From contig JAKQSI010000051.1 of assembly GCA_029570205.1 (NCBI GenBank), positions 1 to 64,000 of the forward strand: a DNA stretch of 64,000 nucleotides, written 5' to 3'. A model generated the notes under the pieces. The model was not told where the DNA came from. It saw nothing but the letters and a program-made list of their open reading frames with translations, and ran no database searches. The DNA is from Candidatus Omnitrophota bacterium (lineage in GTDB: Bacteria; Hinthialibacterota; Hinthialibacteria; Hinthialibacterales; JAKPRU01). The translations under genes and the position numbers were made by a program. Below, piece by piece: positions 9,242 to 17,118 of the stretch (position 1 is the first letter of the stretch; every line of letters starts with the position of its first letter).

Positions 9242-9270
9242 TTGACAAAGTTGAACATTGGAGCAATAAT
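9242..9270 (+). promoter_or_regulatory. Strong sigma-70-type promoter
   Basis: A perfect -35 TTGACA (9242-9247), a 17-base spacer and a -10 AATAAT (9265-9270, one mismatch from TATAAT). The predicted start of transcription, near 9277, gives a leader of about 33 bases that contains AAAAGGAG (9293-9300) nine bases before ATG 9310. One of the best core promoters seen in the window. Confidence 0.7.
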
Positions 9271-9309
9271 GATATTGAACAAATGATCATTCAAAAGGAG
9301 ATTAATCTG

Positions 9310-9498
9310 ATGATCCAGATTCCTTGCCCTTCATGTGGAAAACCTCTTCCCGTGGGTGGATGCAGCGACTGCGGCGAAATTGCCGTCTGTTTTCTATGCG
9401 GTTGGCCGGAGAAACGACACGAAACAGGTCAAACAAAGGTCGAGATTCTCCCCGGGAAAAGCCCTGTGTTCTCCTGGCCGGAAATGGTTGCCGTGTGA
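9310..9498 (+). CDS. Small zinc-ribbon protein, unknown function
   Basis: A 62-residue protein starting M-I-Q-I-P-C-P-S-C-G. Two closely spaced cysteine pairs are visible, C6/C9 and C18/C21, plus C27 and C30 (C-F-L-C-G-W), which together suggest a zinc ribbon or rubredoxin-like knuckle. The C-terminal half has no cysteine and ends soon after an F-S-W-P-E-M segment. ATG 9310 was preferred to ATG 9283 because AAAAGGAG lies nine bases before it. It has its own strong promoter and is followed by a hairpin, so it appears to be a single-gene transcript. No family is recognised. Confidence 0.6.
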   Translation: MIQIPCPSCGKPLPVGGCSDCGEIAVCFLCGWPEKRHETGQTKVEILPGKSPVFSWPEMVAV

Positions 9499-9565
9499 GT
9501 AAAAAGCGCCTCAAGCCTTTTCATAGAAGACGTATGTTGTCCCGAATCTGTCGGCGGCAGAGATA

Positions 9566-9613
9566 GAGAGGGCTGCATTCGGCAAATAAGCGAATTGTAA
9601 CCCCAGCCCTCTC
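9566..9613. terminator. Hairpin between convergent genes
   Basis: Arms GAGAGGGCTG (9566-9575) and CAGCCCTCTC (9604-9613) pair perfectly over 10 bp, and the 28-base loop holds a second small stem, ATTCG/CGAAT. It sits between the zinc-ribbon gene (+) and ddl (-). There is no T-run on either side, so it may be a weak bidirectional terminator or simply a structured spacer. Confidence 0.4.
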
Positions 9614-9667
9614 GCCGGGACAATGACCAAAAGCCGCCGGGCGCGATTCACAATAAATCCAATATAT

Positions 9668-10798
9668 TCAATCTGTTGGCGGGGGCGCTACCCCCGGTTC
9701 GGGAACCTCAAAGGTATTCCGTTGCTCATCTGCATGACGCTCGAACGCATAATTCACTAATCGGTCGAGCAGTTCGGAAAACGAAACCCCCGATGCCTCC
9801 CACAGCATCGGAAACATGCTGTGGGAGGTGAATCCCGGAATCGTGTTGATTTCATTGAGATACAGACGGTTCTCCACCGTATTGAGGAACAGATCGACCC
9901 TCGCATACCCGGAACATCGCAGCGCCAGAAACGCCCGCCGAGCCATGTCCCGTGCTTCCTCGGCCAGATTCTCAGGAACATCCGCCGGAATACGGATGGC
10001 TGTTCCATCGGAAAGATACTTGGAGTGATAATCATAAAACTCCCGATCGGGGATCACCTCTCCGACCACACTCGCTTGCGGGTCCCAATTGCCGATCACA
10101 CCACATTCCAATTCCCGTACCGGCATTCCTTTCTCGACAATCAACATGCTGTCGTAACGCGCCGAGGAAGCCAATGCCTCACGCAATTCTTTTTCATTCT
10201 TGGCCTTTGAGACCCCGACACTGGAGCCGGTTCGAGCGGGCTTTACAAAGACAGGATAGGGGAACCGTCTCTGAACGGCGCAAACCACGCTGTCGGAATC
10301 CGTCTCCCAGTCCACGCGCCTGATCGGCATATATGGCCCCACCGAAATGCCGTGAACCGACAGAATGTCCTTCATCAACAATTTATCCATTCCGATCGCG
10401 GAACCGGCAACCCCCGCTCCTACATAAGGCAGTTCGCATACATCGAAAAATCCCTGCATACTTCCATCTTCTCCGCACGCCCCATGTACCAGTGGAAACA
10501 GCATATCCAGCGGTGGGCGTTCCTGTCCGTCAGTCGGGCATTGAGGCGATGGAACCGGCAGGGTCTCACCGGGCGTTCCCTCCAGGAGACGTCGCTCCAG
10601 GTGTTCCGGATGTGGCAATTCCTCGCGGGGTGGGACCGGCATCCACCTGCCGGATGGCGAAATCGCGATGGGATAAACGGCATAGCGTTCCGGATCCAGC
10701 TTTGATGCCACCGCCCGCGCCGAGAGATAGGACACTTCCCGCTCCGCCGATCGTCCCCCGTAAATCAAACCAATCCGGATGCGTTCCTTCACGTTCAT
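9668..10798 (-). CDS. ddl: D-alanine--D-alanine ligase
   Basis: ATP-grasp enzyme that joins two D-alanines for the peptidoglycan precursor UDP-MurNAc-pentapeptide. The 376-aa product starts with the classic I-G-L-I-Y-G-G-R-S-A-E-R-E-V-S, continues with H-G-A-C-G-E-D-G-S-M-Q-G (near 110), P-V-F-V-K-P-A-R-T-G-S-S-V-G-V in the ATP-grasp domain, and ends with N-E-I-N-T-I-P-G-F-T. All catalytic segments are present. It is last in a run of minus-strand genes, 95 bases after the FG-GAP gene. A proline-rich tail extends slightly beyond the family core. Confidence 0.95.
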   Translation of the reverse strand: MNVKERIRIGLIYGGRSAEREVSYLSARAVASKLDPERYAVYPIAISPSGRWMPVPPREELPHPEHLERRLLEGTPGETLPVPSPQCPTDGQERPPLDMLFPLVHGACGEDGSMQGFFDVCELPYVGAGVAGSAIGMDKLLMKDILSVHGISVGPYMPIRRVDWETDSDSVVCAVQRRFPYPVFVKPARTGSSVGVSKAKNEKELREALASSARYDSMLIVEKGMPVRELECGVIGNWDPQASVVGEVIPDREFYDYHSKYLSDGTAIRIPADVPENLAEEARDMARRAFLALRCSGYARVDLFLNTVENRLYLNEINTIPGFTSHSMFPMLWEASGVSFSELLDRLVNYAFERHADEQRNTFEVPEPGVAPPPTD

Positions 10799-10892
10799 TC
10801 AACTTTCTTCTTCCAACAACTTTTCCCTGAGAATAGCAACACGCCTCCCGAAATCACAGGAAACAGTCGGATGAATGCTGTTTTGAAGTCCA

Positions 10893-12920
10893 TTACGGCC
10901 TGAGATCTTCCCGCTTGTAATACATGAATCCGCCGGTTTCCTCTCCGACAATCAAATCCGGCCCGTTTGGTCCGCCGAAATCGGCAACCGCCGGTCCACA
11001 GGCGTGCTGCCCAAGGAAAATCGGAGAGCCTCGAAACTCGAATAACACAGGAAACTTGAACATCGGTTGAGTATCGGAGCCGACATTCTTCAGAAACAGA
11101 ACAGCCGATCCCGGCAAGCCCAGTGACTGGGGCAGGCCGGTCTTGGGATTCGGGACAGAACCATGTCGCGGCGTACCGACAATCAGGTCAGTACGCCCAT
11201 CCCGATCCCAATCGAACAGATTCAGTTTCAATCGCCCCGTTCCACCCGCAGCAAGGAAATTCGCTCGAATCGTGGAACCGTCATCGAGACGCAGCTTTCC
11301 CCCATCCTCCACATTGTAATCATCCACCCGCCAGTAGAGATGAAATTCGTCATGTTCGTCCAGGGCCACATACGCCATGCGGTCGCCCAGCCTTGCCACG
11401 GCGGGTTTGACCCGCCAGGTCCCGTACAAATCGAGGCCGTCGTAATAGATCGGATGTCCGAAATCCAATTTCGGCTCCGTACGTGTTCCTCGGTTGAGAA
11501 ACACCGTGTGACGCGCTGTGCTGTCGCTCATCAGGATGTCCAACAGACCATCCTCGTTCCAATCGGCCACCGTGGGGCAGGTATAGCCCCATCGCGCTTC
11601 GCCCGGTCCCTGAATATCCATCCGATATCCGGGCTGGATGTGGATCACTTGCCCGCCCGCGGTGATCGGCTCGCCCGGAAGAAAGGCGGGGTTCGCATTG
11701 CTTCCCGCATTCCGAAAAAAGAGTACTCTTCCTTCCGAATTGCCCGAAACAATATCCATCGCGCCGTCCCCATTCCAATCCACTACATTCGCAACCGGCA
11801 AAGAGCCTCCGTAAAGCGTTGCCTTTTCCTGAAAAACCGGCCTCGGATCTTCATAGATTGGATTACCCTGCTCGGTAAACAACCCCGCGAATCGGTAATA
11901 ATATAGCGCCCCTTCCCCGCCCGCAATCAGGTCGGAAAAACCGGTCCCTGGATTGGGATAGGCGACGGGACTGGGATTAATGATCGGGTGCCGGTGTGCA
12001 TTTCCATCCGCCCGAACAATGAACCGCTTCCGATCGAGGTCCACACCTTTTTCCGCGCTATTGTGATAATAATAGAGTCCGCCGAATGTGGAGCCTCCAA
12101 TCAAATCGCGAAATCGTTCCGAACCAAGATTCACTATCGTGAGGGTGCAATAGGAATGCCGCACTTCCTTTGTGGTTTTTGACACCAGACGAGGTTCGGA
12201 TGCCGGTCCTTTCAACAGCCCCGGCAGGGTCACAGCATACAGAGCCTGATACGGATATCCACCCCGCCACAGTCCCGCGCCATCAAATGGATTGTACTTT
12301 GGATCTCGACCGCCATAATCTGCCGGCCCGAAAGGTATTCCGTCCCCAATCCCCAGGAAGAGTTCCACGCTTCCGTCAGGATTCATCAAAACCGCAACTT
12401 CACCGGGATTTCTCGGCAGGCCGGATATTTTGACTTTCTCCAATTCCGTAAAGGTTCGTTTTTCCGCGTCAAAAACCCTATGGACCAACGTGGAGCCGTC
12501 GATCCAAACGCCGTGAATGGCTTTGTCCTCCGTCTGGAAAACTGTTCCCGATCCGGTATAGGAGCCTTCGATGGAAATGGGTTGCCCAAACACCGGCGCG
12601 CCGTTTTCCGTGCAGCAAGTCCATGGATACAGAAACAGGCGGTTATATTTTCCTTTCTGATTTGCATACCAGCCACGGCCGATCACAAATAAATCCGCCC
12701 GTTCGGAACCGAGAACAAAAGCCGACCCGACCGGCTCCTGCGAAAGCCCGGCGGAAAATGGCCCCCACCCGTCAACAGTCCCCACCGGAACCGGCTCGCC
12801 GCTTATCAGAAAGGGAATGCCCTGTCGCGGTTCGGAACGGACCCCCGCAATGCCTGTGGCCAGAATGCACAGGGCCGGAATCAACACCCATCCTTTTCTC
12901 GCGGTTGTCACAGAAATCAC
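10893..12920 (-). CDS. Secreted FG-GAP/VCBS repeat protein
   Basis: A 675-aa exported protein made mostly of beta-propeller type FG-GAP repeats. Calcium-loop cores can be read several times: D-W-N-G-D-G-A-M-D, D-W-N-E-D-G-L-L-D and D-W-D-R-D-G-R-T-D, each followed by an I-V-x-G or I-L-M-S type strand. The N-terminus has a signal peptide (hydrophobic V-L-I-P-A-L-C-I-L-A). The start is GTG 12920, with AGGAGAG upstream; a second in-frame GTG at 12911 is possible. Such proteins bind ligands, cell surfaces or other proteins; no enzyme domain is seen. It follows another FG-GAP gene and two prepilin genes in the same direction. Confidence 0.8.
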   Translation of the reverse strand: MISVTTARKGWVLIPALCILATGIAGVRSEPRQGIPFLISGEPVPVGTVDGWGPFSAGLSQEPVGSAFVLGSERADLFVIGRGWYANQKGKYNRLFLYPWTCCTENGAPVFGQPISIEGSYTGSGTVFQTEDKAIHGVWIDGSTLVHRVFDAEKRTFTELEKVKISGLPRNPGEVAVLMNPDGSVELFLGIGDGIPFGPADYGGRDPKYNPFDGAGLWRGGYPYQALYAVTLPGLLKGPASEPRLVSKTTKEVRHSYCTLTIVNLGSERFRDLIGGSTFGGLYYYHNSAEKGVDLDRKRFIVRADGNAHRHPIINPSPVAYPNPGTGFSDLIAGGEGALYYYRFAGLFTEQGNPIYEDPRPVFQEKATLYGGSLPVANVVDWNGDGAMDIVSGNSEGRVLFFRNAGSNANPAFLPGEPITAGGQVIHIQPGYRMDIQGPGEARWGYTCPTVADWNEDGLLDILMSDSTARHTVFLNRGTRTEPKLDFGHPIYYDGLDLYGTWRVKPAVARLGDRMAYVALDEHDEFHLYWRVDDYNVEDGGKLRLDDGSTIRANFLAAGGTGRLKLNLFDWDRDGRTDLIVGTPRHGSVPNPKTGLPQSLGLPGSAVLFLKNVGSDTQPMFKFPVLFEFRGSPIFLGQHACGPAVADFGGPNGPDLIVGEETGGFMYYKREDLRP

Positions 12921-12951
12921 TTCACATTCTCTCCTGGCTCTTAAAGGTTAC

Positions 12952-12982
12952 ACGGCCGCCCCAATAGGATCGGGACGGCCGT
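12952..12982. terminator. Hairpin between the two FG-GAP genes
   Basis: An 11-bp stem with one mismatch (ACGGCCGCCCC 12952-12962, GGGACGGCCGT 12972-12982) and a 9-base loop. The T-run is poor on the minus strand, along which the flanking genes are read. It could attenuate read-through from the 446-aa gene into the 675-aa gene or protect the upstream mRNA. Confidence 0.4.
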
Positions 12983-13044
12983 ATTTATTCTGCTCACGTC
13001 AGGCTCTTACCACCAGTAGGGTCCCGATCGTCTGACTCAGACCC

Positions 13045-14385
13045 TTAATGAAGAATCCAGGAATCCACAGCCGTATCGAGAGATGCTCCTGTGTATTCCA
13101 CAACATAAATTTCTTCGTCCCCTTCACCTTCTTCCGCCGATGCGCTGCGCATTCCGAAGATCAGGTCCACATAGCCGTCACCATCCAATGTACCCGGTTC
13201 GCCAAAGAAGGCCAGCGCCTCCGGCTCTTCGGGGATATCCACCAGCACGCGCATCGGGGTGAAATCTGCCGTGGTGAAAGAACCTTCCGGGCCGATATGA
13301 TCGGCGATAAAAATCTCCTCGTTATCACCTACATCATAGCCCCAAATAATGGACCCGCCCTTCTGTCCCGGTATTTTCGCATAGATCAATGTGTCGGGCC
13401 GGTCCCCTGTGGCAAAAACACCGCCCTCCTCATCCGTTGCATACGTGTCGGGACCCATTGCCTCATAAACACGGACGGTGTATACCCCCGCATCGGAAAC
13501 AATGATCTCCAGGGTCCCATTCCCATCCAAATCGCCCAAAGCAATCCACCCTTGAGTCGAATTGGTCGCGCTGGGATCGAAGGTCAGGTAAGATTCGATT
13601 CCGGGTTCCCCCACACCATCCCAACTCATAACAAGAACTACCTGGTTCAGAGCAAGCACAACCAGTTCCAGATCGCCGTCCCCATCAATGTCGGCTACGG
13701 GGGACAGGGCGGAAATTCCGTTTTCCACCGGAATGATTATGGGATCGGCATACGCGTTGCTCCCTGTCGATTCATAAATCACAAGGCTCCGATCCTCCGC
13801 ATTAACGGTACCGACGATGATTTCGTTCTTCCCATCCTGATCCCAATCCGCGACCTGGATCGCGCTTGGTCGAGTGTCGGTTGTGGCTTCGCCAAGAAGC
13901 CCGAGTTCCAAAACTGTACTGGGTTTGGGAGGCGGGTTTTGTCCCCCCGCAATCTGGCCTCCCGCAAGCCCCGGATCGAATTCATACGCCAAAACAACAT
14001 CATAGTCGTTCGTCTTTCCCGAATCGCCCACCACAATCTCCAGATAGCCGTCCCCATCCGAATCCCCAACCGCAAGCGGCCCGCGTTCGAGAACTTCATC
14101 CCCCAATCGCGGCGCGGCCCAGACCTGCGAATAACTGTCGTTGCCTGTGGACTCAAAAATGTAGATCGTATCCTGTTGGGAATTCCGACCGATTGCTACA
14201 AATTCTCGAAATCCGTCTTTATCGATGTCTACACCCGGAACAAAGGCATACGCATTCTGTCCGATATCCTGCTGAAACCGGATCTCCCAATTCGGTTCGA
14301 CAACCACCGGCGGATCGGCCGGTACCACCACCCCCATCCCCATGCCCGCAACAAGAATCAAGAATAACGAACACCGTCTATTCAT
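13045..14385 (-). CDS. Secreted FG-GAP repeat protein
   Basis: A 446-aa protein with a signal peptide (M-N-R-R-C-S-L-F-L-I-L-V-A-G) and at least six FG-GAP type calcium loops, among them D-I-D-K-D-G-F, D-S-D-G-D-G-Y-L-E, D-W-D-Q-D-G-K-N-E, D-I-D-G-D-G-D-L-E and D-L-D-G-N-G-T-L-E. Almost the whole mature protein is one propeller. Segments reading I-Y-E-S-T-G-S/N-x-A/S-Y recur three times between the loops. It starts at ATG 14385, 117 bases after the pilin-like gene, and is likely part of the same surface-protein transcript. No catalytic domain is visible. Confidence 0.8.
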   Translation of the reverse strand: MNRRCSLFLILVAGMGMGVVVPADPPVVVEPNWEIRFQQDIGQNAYAFVPGVDIDKDGFREFVAIGRNSQQDTIYIFESTGNDSYSQVWAAPRLGDEVLERGPLAVGDSDGDGYLEIVVGDSGKTNDYDVVLAYEFDPGLAGGQIAGGQNPPPKPSTVLELGLLGEATTDTRPSAIQVADWDQDGKNEIIVGTVNAEDRSLVIYESTGSNAYADPIIIPVENGISALSPVADIDGDGDLELVVLALNQVVLVMSWDGVGEPGIESYLTFDPSATNSTQGWIALGDLDGNGTLEIIVSDAGVYTVRVYEAMGPDTYATDEEGGVFATGDRPDTLIYAKIPGQKGGSIIWGYDVGDNEEIFIADHIGPEGSFTTADFTPMRVLVDIPEEPEALAFFGEPGTLDGDGYVDLIFGMRSASAEEGEGDEEIYVVEYTGASLDTAVDSWILH

Positions 14386-14502
14386 ATCAACTCTCTCCTT
14401 TCTGTCATTTATATTCCTTATGGAAGAATCCTTAATATCGCCTCGTCATATCCCTTTCTTTGAGCATTCCCGGCGCCGAACCGCAGAACCGTATCCGAAC
14501 GC

Positions 14503-15063
14503 CTATGGTCCATACCGCACAATATCTCCCGCGCTGGTTACCCCATTCGAGATGTCATACACAATATGGGTGTAATATCCTTCCATGGTGACGGCGCTGT
14601 TCACCTTGTCGGGGCCGAAGGACTTAATGAAATAGAGCGCATTCATCTCCTGTGAAGTCGGTCCCCACTTACTGGTGCTGAGTTGGCTCGTCTCCCGCTC
14701 AAAATACTCATAAACCGGCCCCCCCCAAATTGTCGGAATCTCCGCATCCCGCGCGAAAAAAGGATCGAACGGAACGGAAGACATATAGGCCACCGGCGTA
14801 GTCAGCTTGGCCCACCGTTCAAAGACGGATATTCGGGTGGTCCCGCCTTCCAGGGAGGCCGGTGGGTAGCGATTGTTGTCCAGCCGATAGGACTCCAATG
14901 CAACCGAAAGATTGCGCAAATCGGACTGCGCTCGGGAAACGCGGGCGCGCATCTGCGCATTCATGAAATTCGGAACCGCAATCGCCGCCAGAATCCCGAT
15001 AATCGCTACAACAATGAGCAACTCAATCAGTGTAAAAGCCTCTTCCTTACGTGTTTCCTTCAC
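14503..15063 (-). CDS. Prepilin-like protein (type IV pilin/pseudopilin)
   Basis: A 186-aa protein with a class III prepilin leader: a short charged start, then A-F-T-L-I-E-L-L-I-V-V-A-I-I-G-I-L, with cleavage predicted just before F and Glu at position +5 of the mature protein. It should be processed by a prepilin peptidase and assembled into a pilus or pseudopilus. The globular part is short, with Y-R-L-D-N-N-R-Y-P and V-A-Y-M-S-S-V-P-F-D-P segments, and it ends Y-D-I-S-N-G-V-T-S-A-G-D-I-V-R-Y-G-P. A paralogue lies 49 bases upstream. No pilus assembly ATPase or secretin is adjacent, although pilT lies 23 kb away. Confidence 0.88.
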   Translation of the reverse strand: MKETRKEEAFTLIELLIVVAIIGILAAIAVPNFMNAQMRARVSRAQSDLRNLSVALESYRLDNNRYPPASLEGGTTRISVFERWAKLTTPVAYMSSVPFDPFFARDAEIPTIWGGPVYEYFERETSQLSTSKWGPTSQEMNALYFIKSFGPDKVNSAVTMEGYYTHIVYDISNGVTSAGDIVRYGP

Positions 15064-15112
15064 AATCCATACCTCCGAAAAATACTGTTCTCCCCGTCAT
15101 TCCAATTCCGGA

Positions 15113-15691
15113 TCACGGACCGTACCGGACAATGTCTCCCGCACTCACAATCCCGTTGGACAGATCATACGGAACCATATCCTGCACACCCATCACCTCG
15201 CCGACCGTTTTCTGAAAATCCGGTCCGTACGACGCAATGAAATATAACTTGTTGACTCGCGGCCCTGCTTTATAAATATATCCCTCATCCTGCCATTCGA
15301 AATAATCGTAGTACGTCCCTCCCCATAAGGCAGCCAGTGCACGCGGATCCTGCGAAATATCCACAGGGAAAAACGGATCAAGCGGAATGGAAGCCATATA
15401 CGCCACCGGCGTAGTCAGCATGGCATATCGCTTGTAAACCGGCAATCGAGTCCCTGGCACTTCATCTTTCGGCGGATAATGCGCCTGATCAATCCGATAC
15501 ATCTCCAGAGCGTTAGAAACATTCCGCTCTTCTTCCATCGCCCGTGTGACCTTGGCGCGCATTCGGGCATTCATGAAATTCGGCACCGCCATCGCCGCCA
15601 GAATCCCGATAATCGCCACAACAATCAGTAACTCGATTAACGTGAACGCCGCCCTATTTCCGCTTGAACGAAATCTTCTGTTCCAAAACAT
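15113..15691 (-). CDS. Prepilin-like protein, paralogue
   Basis: A 192-aa protein from ATG 15691. The leader reads M-F-W-N-R-R-F-R-S-S-G-N-R-A-A and is followed by the F-T-L-I-E-L-L-I-V-V-A-I-I-G prepilin helix. It shares with its downstream neighbour the R-M-R-A-K/R-V helix continuation, the V-A-Y-M-A-S-I-P-L-D-P segment and a C-terminal S-N-G-I-V-S-A-G-D-I-V-R-Y-G-P. ATG codons at 15718 and 15700 are also in frame; 15691 was preferred since AAGGGATGGGAAAG precedes it and the leader length becomes normal. Its promoter probably lies in the palindrome at 15808-15848. Confidence 0.85.
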   Translation of the reverse strand: MFWNRRFRSSGNRAAFTLIELLIVVAIIGILAAMAVPNFMNARMRAKVTRAMEEERNVSNALEMYRIDQAHYPPKDEVPGTRLPVYKRYAMLTTPVAYMASIPLDPFFPVDISQDPRALAALWGGTYYDYFEWQDEGYIYKAGPRVNKLYFIASYGPDFQKTVGEVMGVQDMVPYDLSNGIVSAGDIVRYGP

Positions 15692-15807
15692 CTTTCCCAT
15701 CCCTTGAAATACAGCCATTCCAAAACTCGAACACGTAGATCAATTGCTGGATCTAACGCATTCCATAGCCAACACGCATCACCTGTCAGAGACAGAACAA
15801 TTCTACC

Positions 15808-15848
15808 TTGACAACACTAATATATCACTGATATGTTAGATCTGTCAA
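15808..15848. promoter_or_regulatory. 41-bp palindromic operator with divergent promoters
   Basis: The segment is symmetric about 15828: TTGACA (15808-15813) mirrors TGTCAA (15843-15848), and CTAATATAT (15817-15825) mirrors ATATGTTAG (15831-15839) with one mismatch. Each outer arm is also a perfect -35 box. On the plus strand TTGACA is followed after 18 bases by TATGTT; on the minus strand it is followed after 18 bases by TATATT (15824-15819). The plus promoter would serve the GntR gene at 15889, the minus one the pilin/FG-GAP genes. The inner palindrome is suited to a dimeric regulator such as the adjacent GntR protein. Confidence 0.75.
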
Positions 15849-15888
15849 CCCTGGAAATTATCCCTTATCAATACGGTTTCTTACTCAA

Positions 15889-16671
15889 ATGAGCCTGCAA
15901 AAACAAGCGTATCGATTCATCCGCCAGCGCATTCTCAGCGGAGATATCCCACCCGGTAAACAGGTTTCCGAGTATTCCCTGTCAAGAGAATTAGGCTTGG
16001 GAAGAACACCGGTGCGAGAAGCCATTTCCCGCCTTCAACTGGAGGGATATGTGGAGCGGATTCCGCGATTTGGGACCATCGTTCGTCAACCATCCGCGAA
16101 GGATATAGAGGATCTGTACGAGTTGCGCGTCGCGCTGGAAAGTTACGCGGCCAATGAGGCGGCCATTCATGCAACAAAAGAGGATATCGAACATCTGCGA
16201 CAGCTATGCGAAGACCTCCAGCAGATTCGTCGGGAACACGAACTTTCCGGGACGCGTTTTCTTTCTCCCGAAGCGCTCCGGCATTTTCGCGCTACCGATA
16301 TGAGCTTTCACATCCACCTCATCCGCATCACCGGCAATACACGGATCATGCAACTCGTGACCGAAAGTCAGGTCTTGACCCGGGTGTTCTGCAACCTCAT
16401 CCCCCATCAGGATTCCAACAGCATTCTCAGCGCCTATTACTATCACAGCGAGGTTCTGAAGGCCGTGGAGGAGTCGAATTCTGACAAGGCCCGTACTCTC
16501 ATGATCGAGCATATCCGAAAAAGTGAAGCCGGTACTGTGGAAAACCTCCGTCGATCCCTTCAACAGCAGATGCCGGCGGGATCGCGAGAGTTCGGACTGC
16601 CCGCTGAACTCGCGGAGGACCTTTTCCGAATCGAACAGACACTCCGGGAAAATTCAAAAACCACAGGCTGA
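15889..16671 (+). CDS. GntR family regulator, FadR/FCD subgroup
   Basis: A 260-aa DNA-binding repressor or activator. Residues ~1-70 form the GntR winged helix (A-Y-R-F-I-R-Q-R-I-L-S-G-D-I-P-P-G and L-G-L-G-R-T-P-V-R-E-A-I-S-R-L), and residues ~85-225 an all-helical FCD effector domain (Y-E-L-R-V-A-L-E-S-Y-A near 85, F-H-I-H-L-I near 140). FCD proteins usually bind small carboxylates or sugar acids, often with a metal held by Asp/His residues. It sits 40 bases after a 41-bp palindrome with promoters in both directions, so self-regulation and control of the divergent pilin operon are both plausible. The effector is unknown. Confidence 0.9.
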   Translation: MSLQKQAYRFIRQRILSGDIPPGKQVSEYSLSRELGLGRTPVREAISRLQLEGYVERIPRFGTIVRQPSAKDIEDLYELRVALESYAANEAAIHATKEDIEHLRQLCEDLQQIRREHELSGTRFLSPEALRHFRATDMSFHIHLIRITGNTRIMQLVTESQVLTRVFCNLIPHQDSNSILSAYYYHSEVLKAVEESNSDKARTLMIEHIRKSEAGTVENLRRSLQQQMPAGSREFGLPAELAEDLFRIEQTLRENSKTTG

Positions 16672-17118
16672 ACTTCAACCCGGAAGTTCCGACGAATAAC
16701 TCCGAATAACAAGCGGTTCCCCCTGCCGATGAACTGGCAACCTTGTATCCGGTCTCCCTACCCCAAGTGTGTTTTCTGCGCCCGTCCCGATTTGGCCCGC
16801 TGCGGACCGGCACAATCGACCTGATTGCAAACGGAAGAGCGATCATGGACTGTCCCACCTTACATGCCGCCCGGCGCAAAAAACTGTGCGCAGAACCGCC
16901 GCGGCAGGGGCATGTGTTTGTCTCCGGTTCCCTCACGGATACGCACCCTCACCGGCGGAACAAACCTCACCGCCAGGCAAAAATACGGTAATTCACCCTG
17001 CCCCGGGAGCCGGATCAGATTCGGTATCCTGTGCGACAAGAAAAGCAAACTGTTCCGGCTGCCGAGCACACAGACCAGTGCGAGGGGCAAGATATCTCCG
17101 CTCCCGGTGAGGTCGTCA
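16672..17118. other. 447-base gap, nothing recognised
   Basis: The space between the GntR gene and the convergent DUF115 gene is GC-rich and open in several frames on both strands, but none of the frames has a convincing ribosome-binding site, a family-like sequence or biased composition. No tRNA-like cloverleaf or strong terminator was noticed. It may be decayed coding sequence or a 3' untranslated region. Confidence 0.4.

Noticed and set aside
16743-17110. Small genes after the GntR regulator
   Set aside because: Several overlapping frames exist on both strands but none has a ribosome-binding site, domain-like sequence or codon pattern that stands out.
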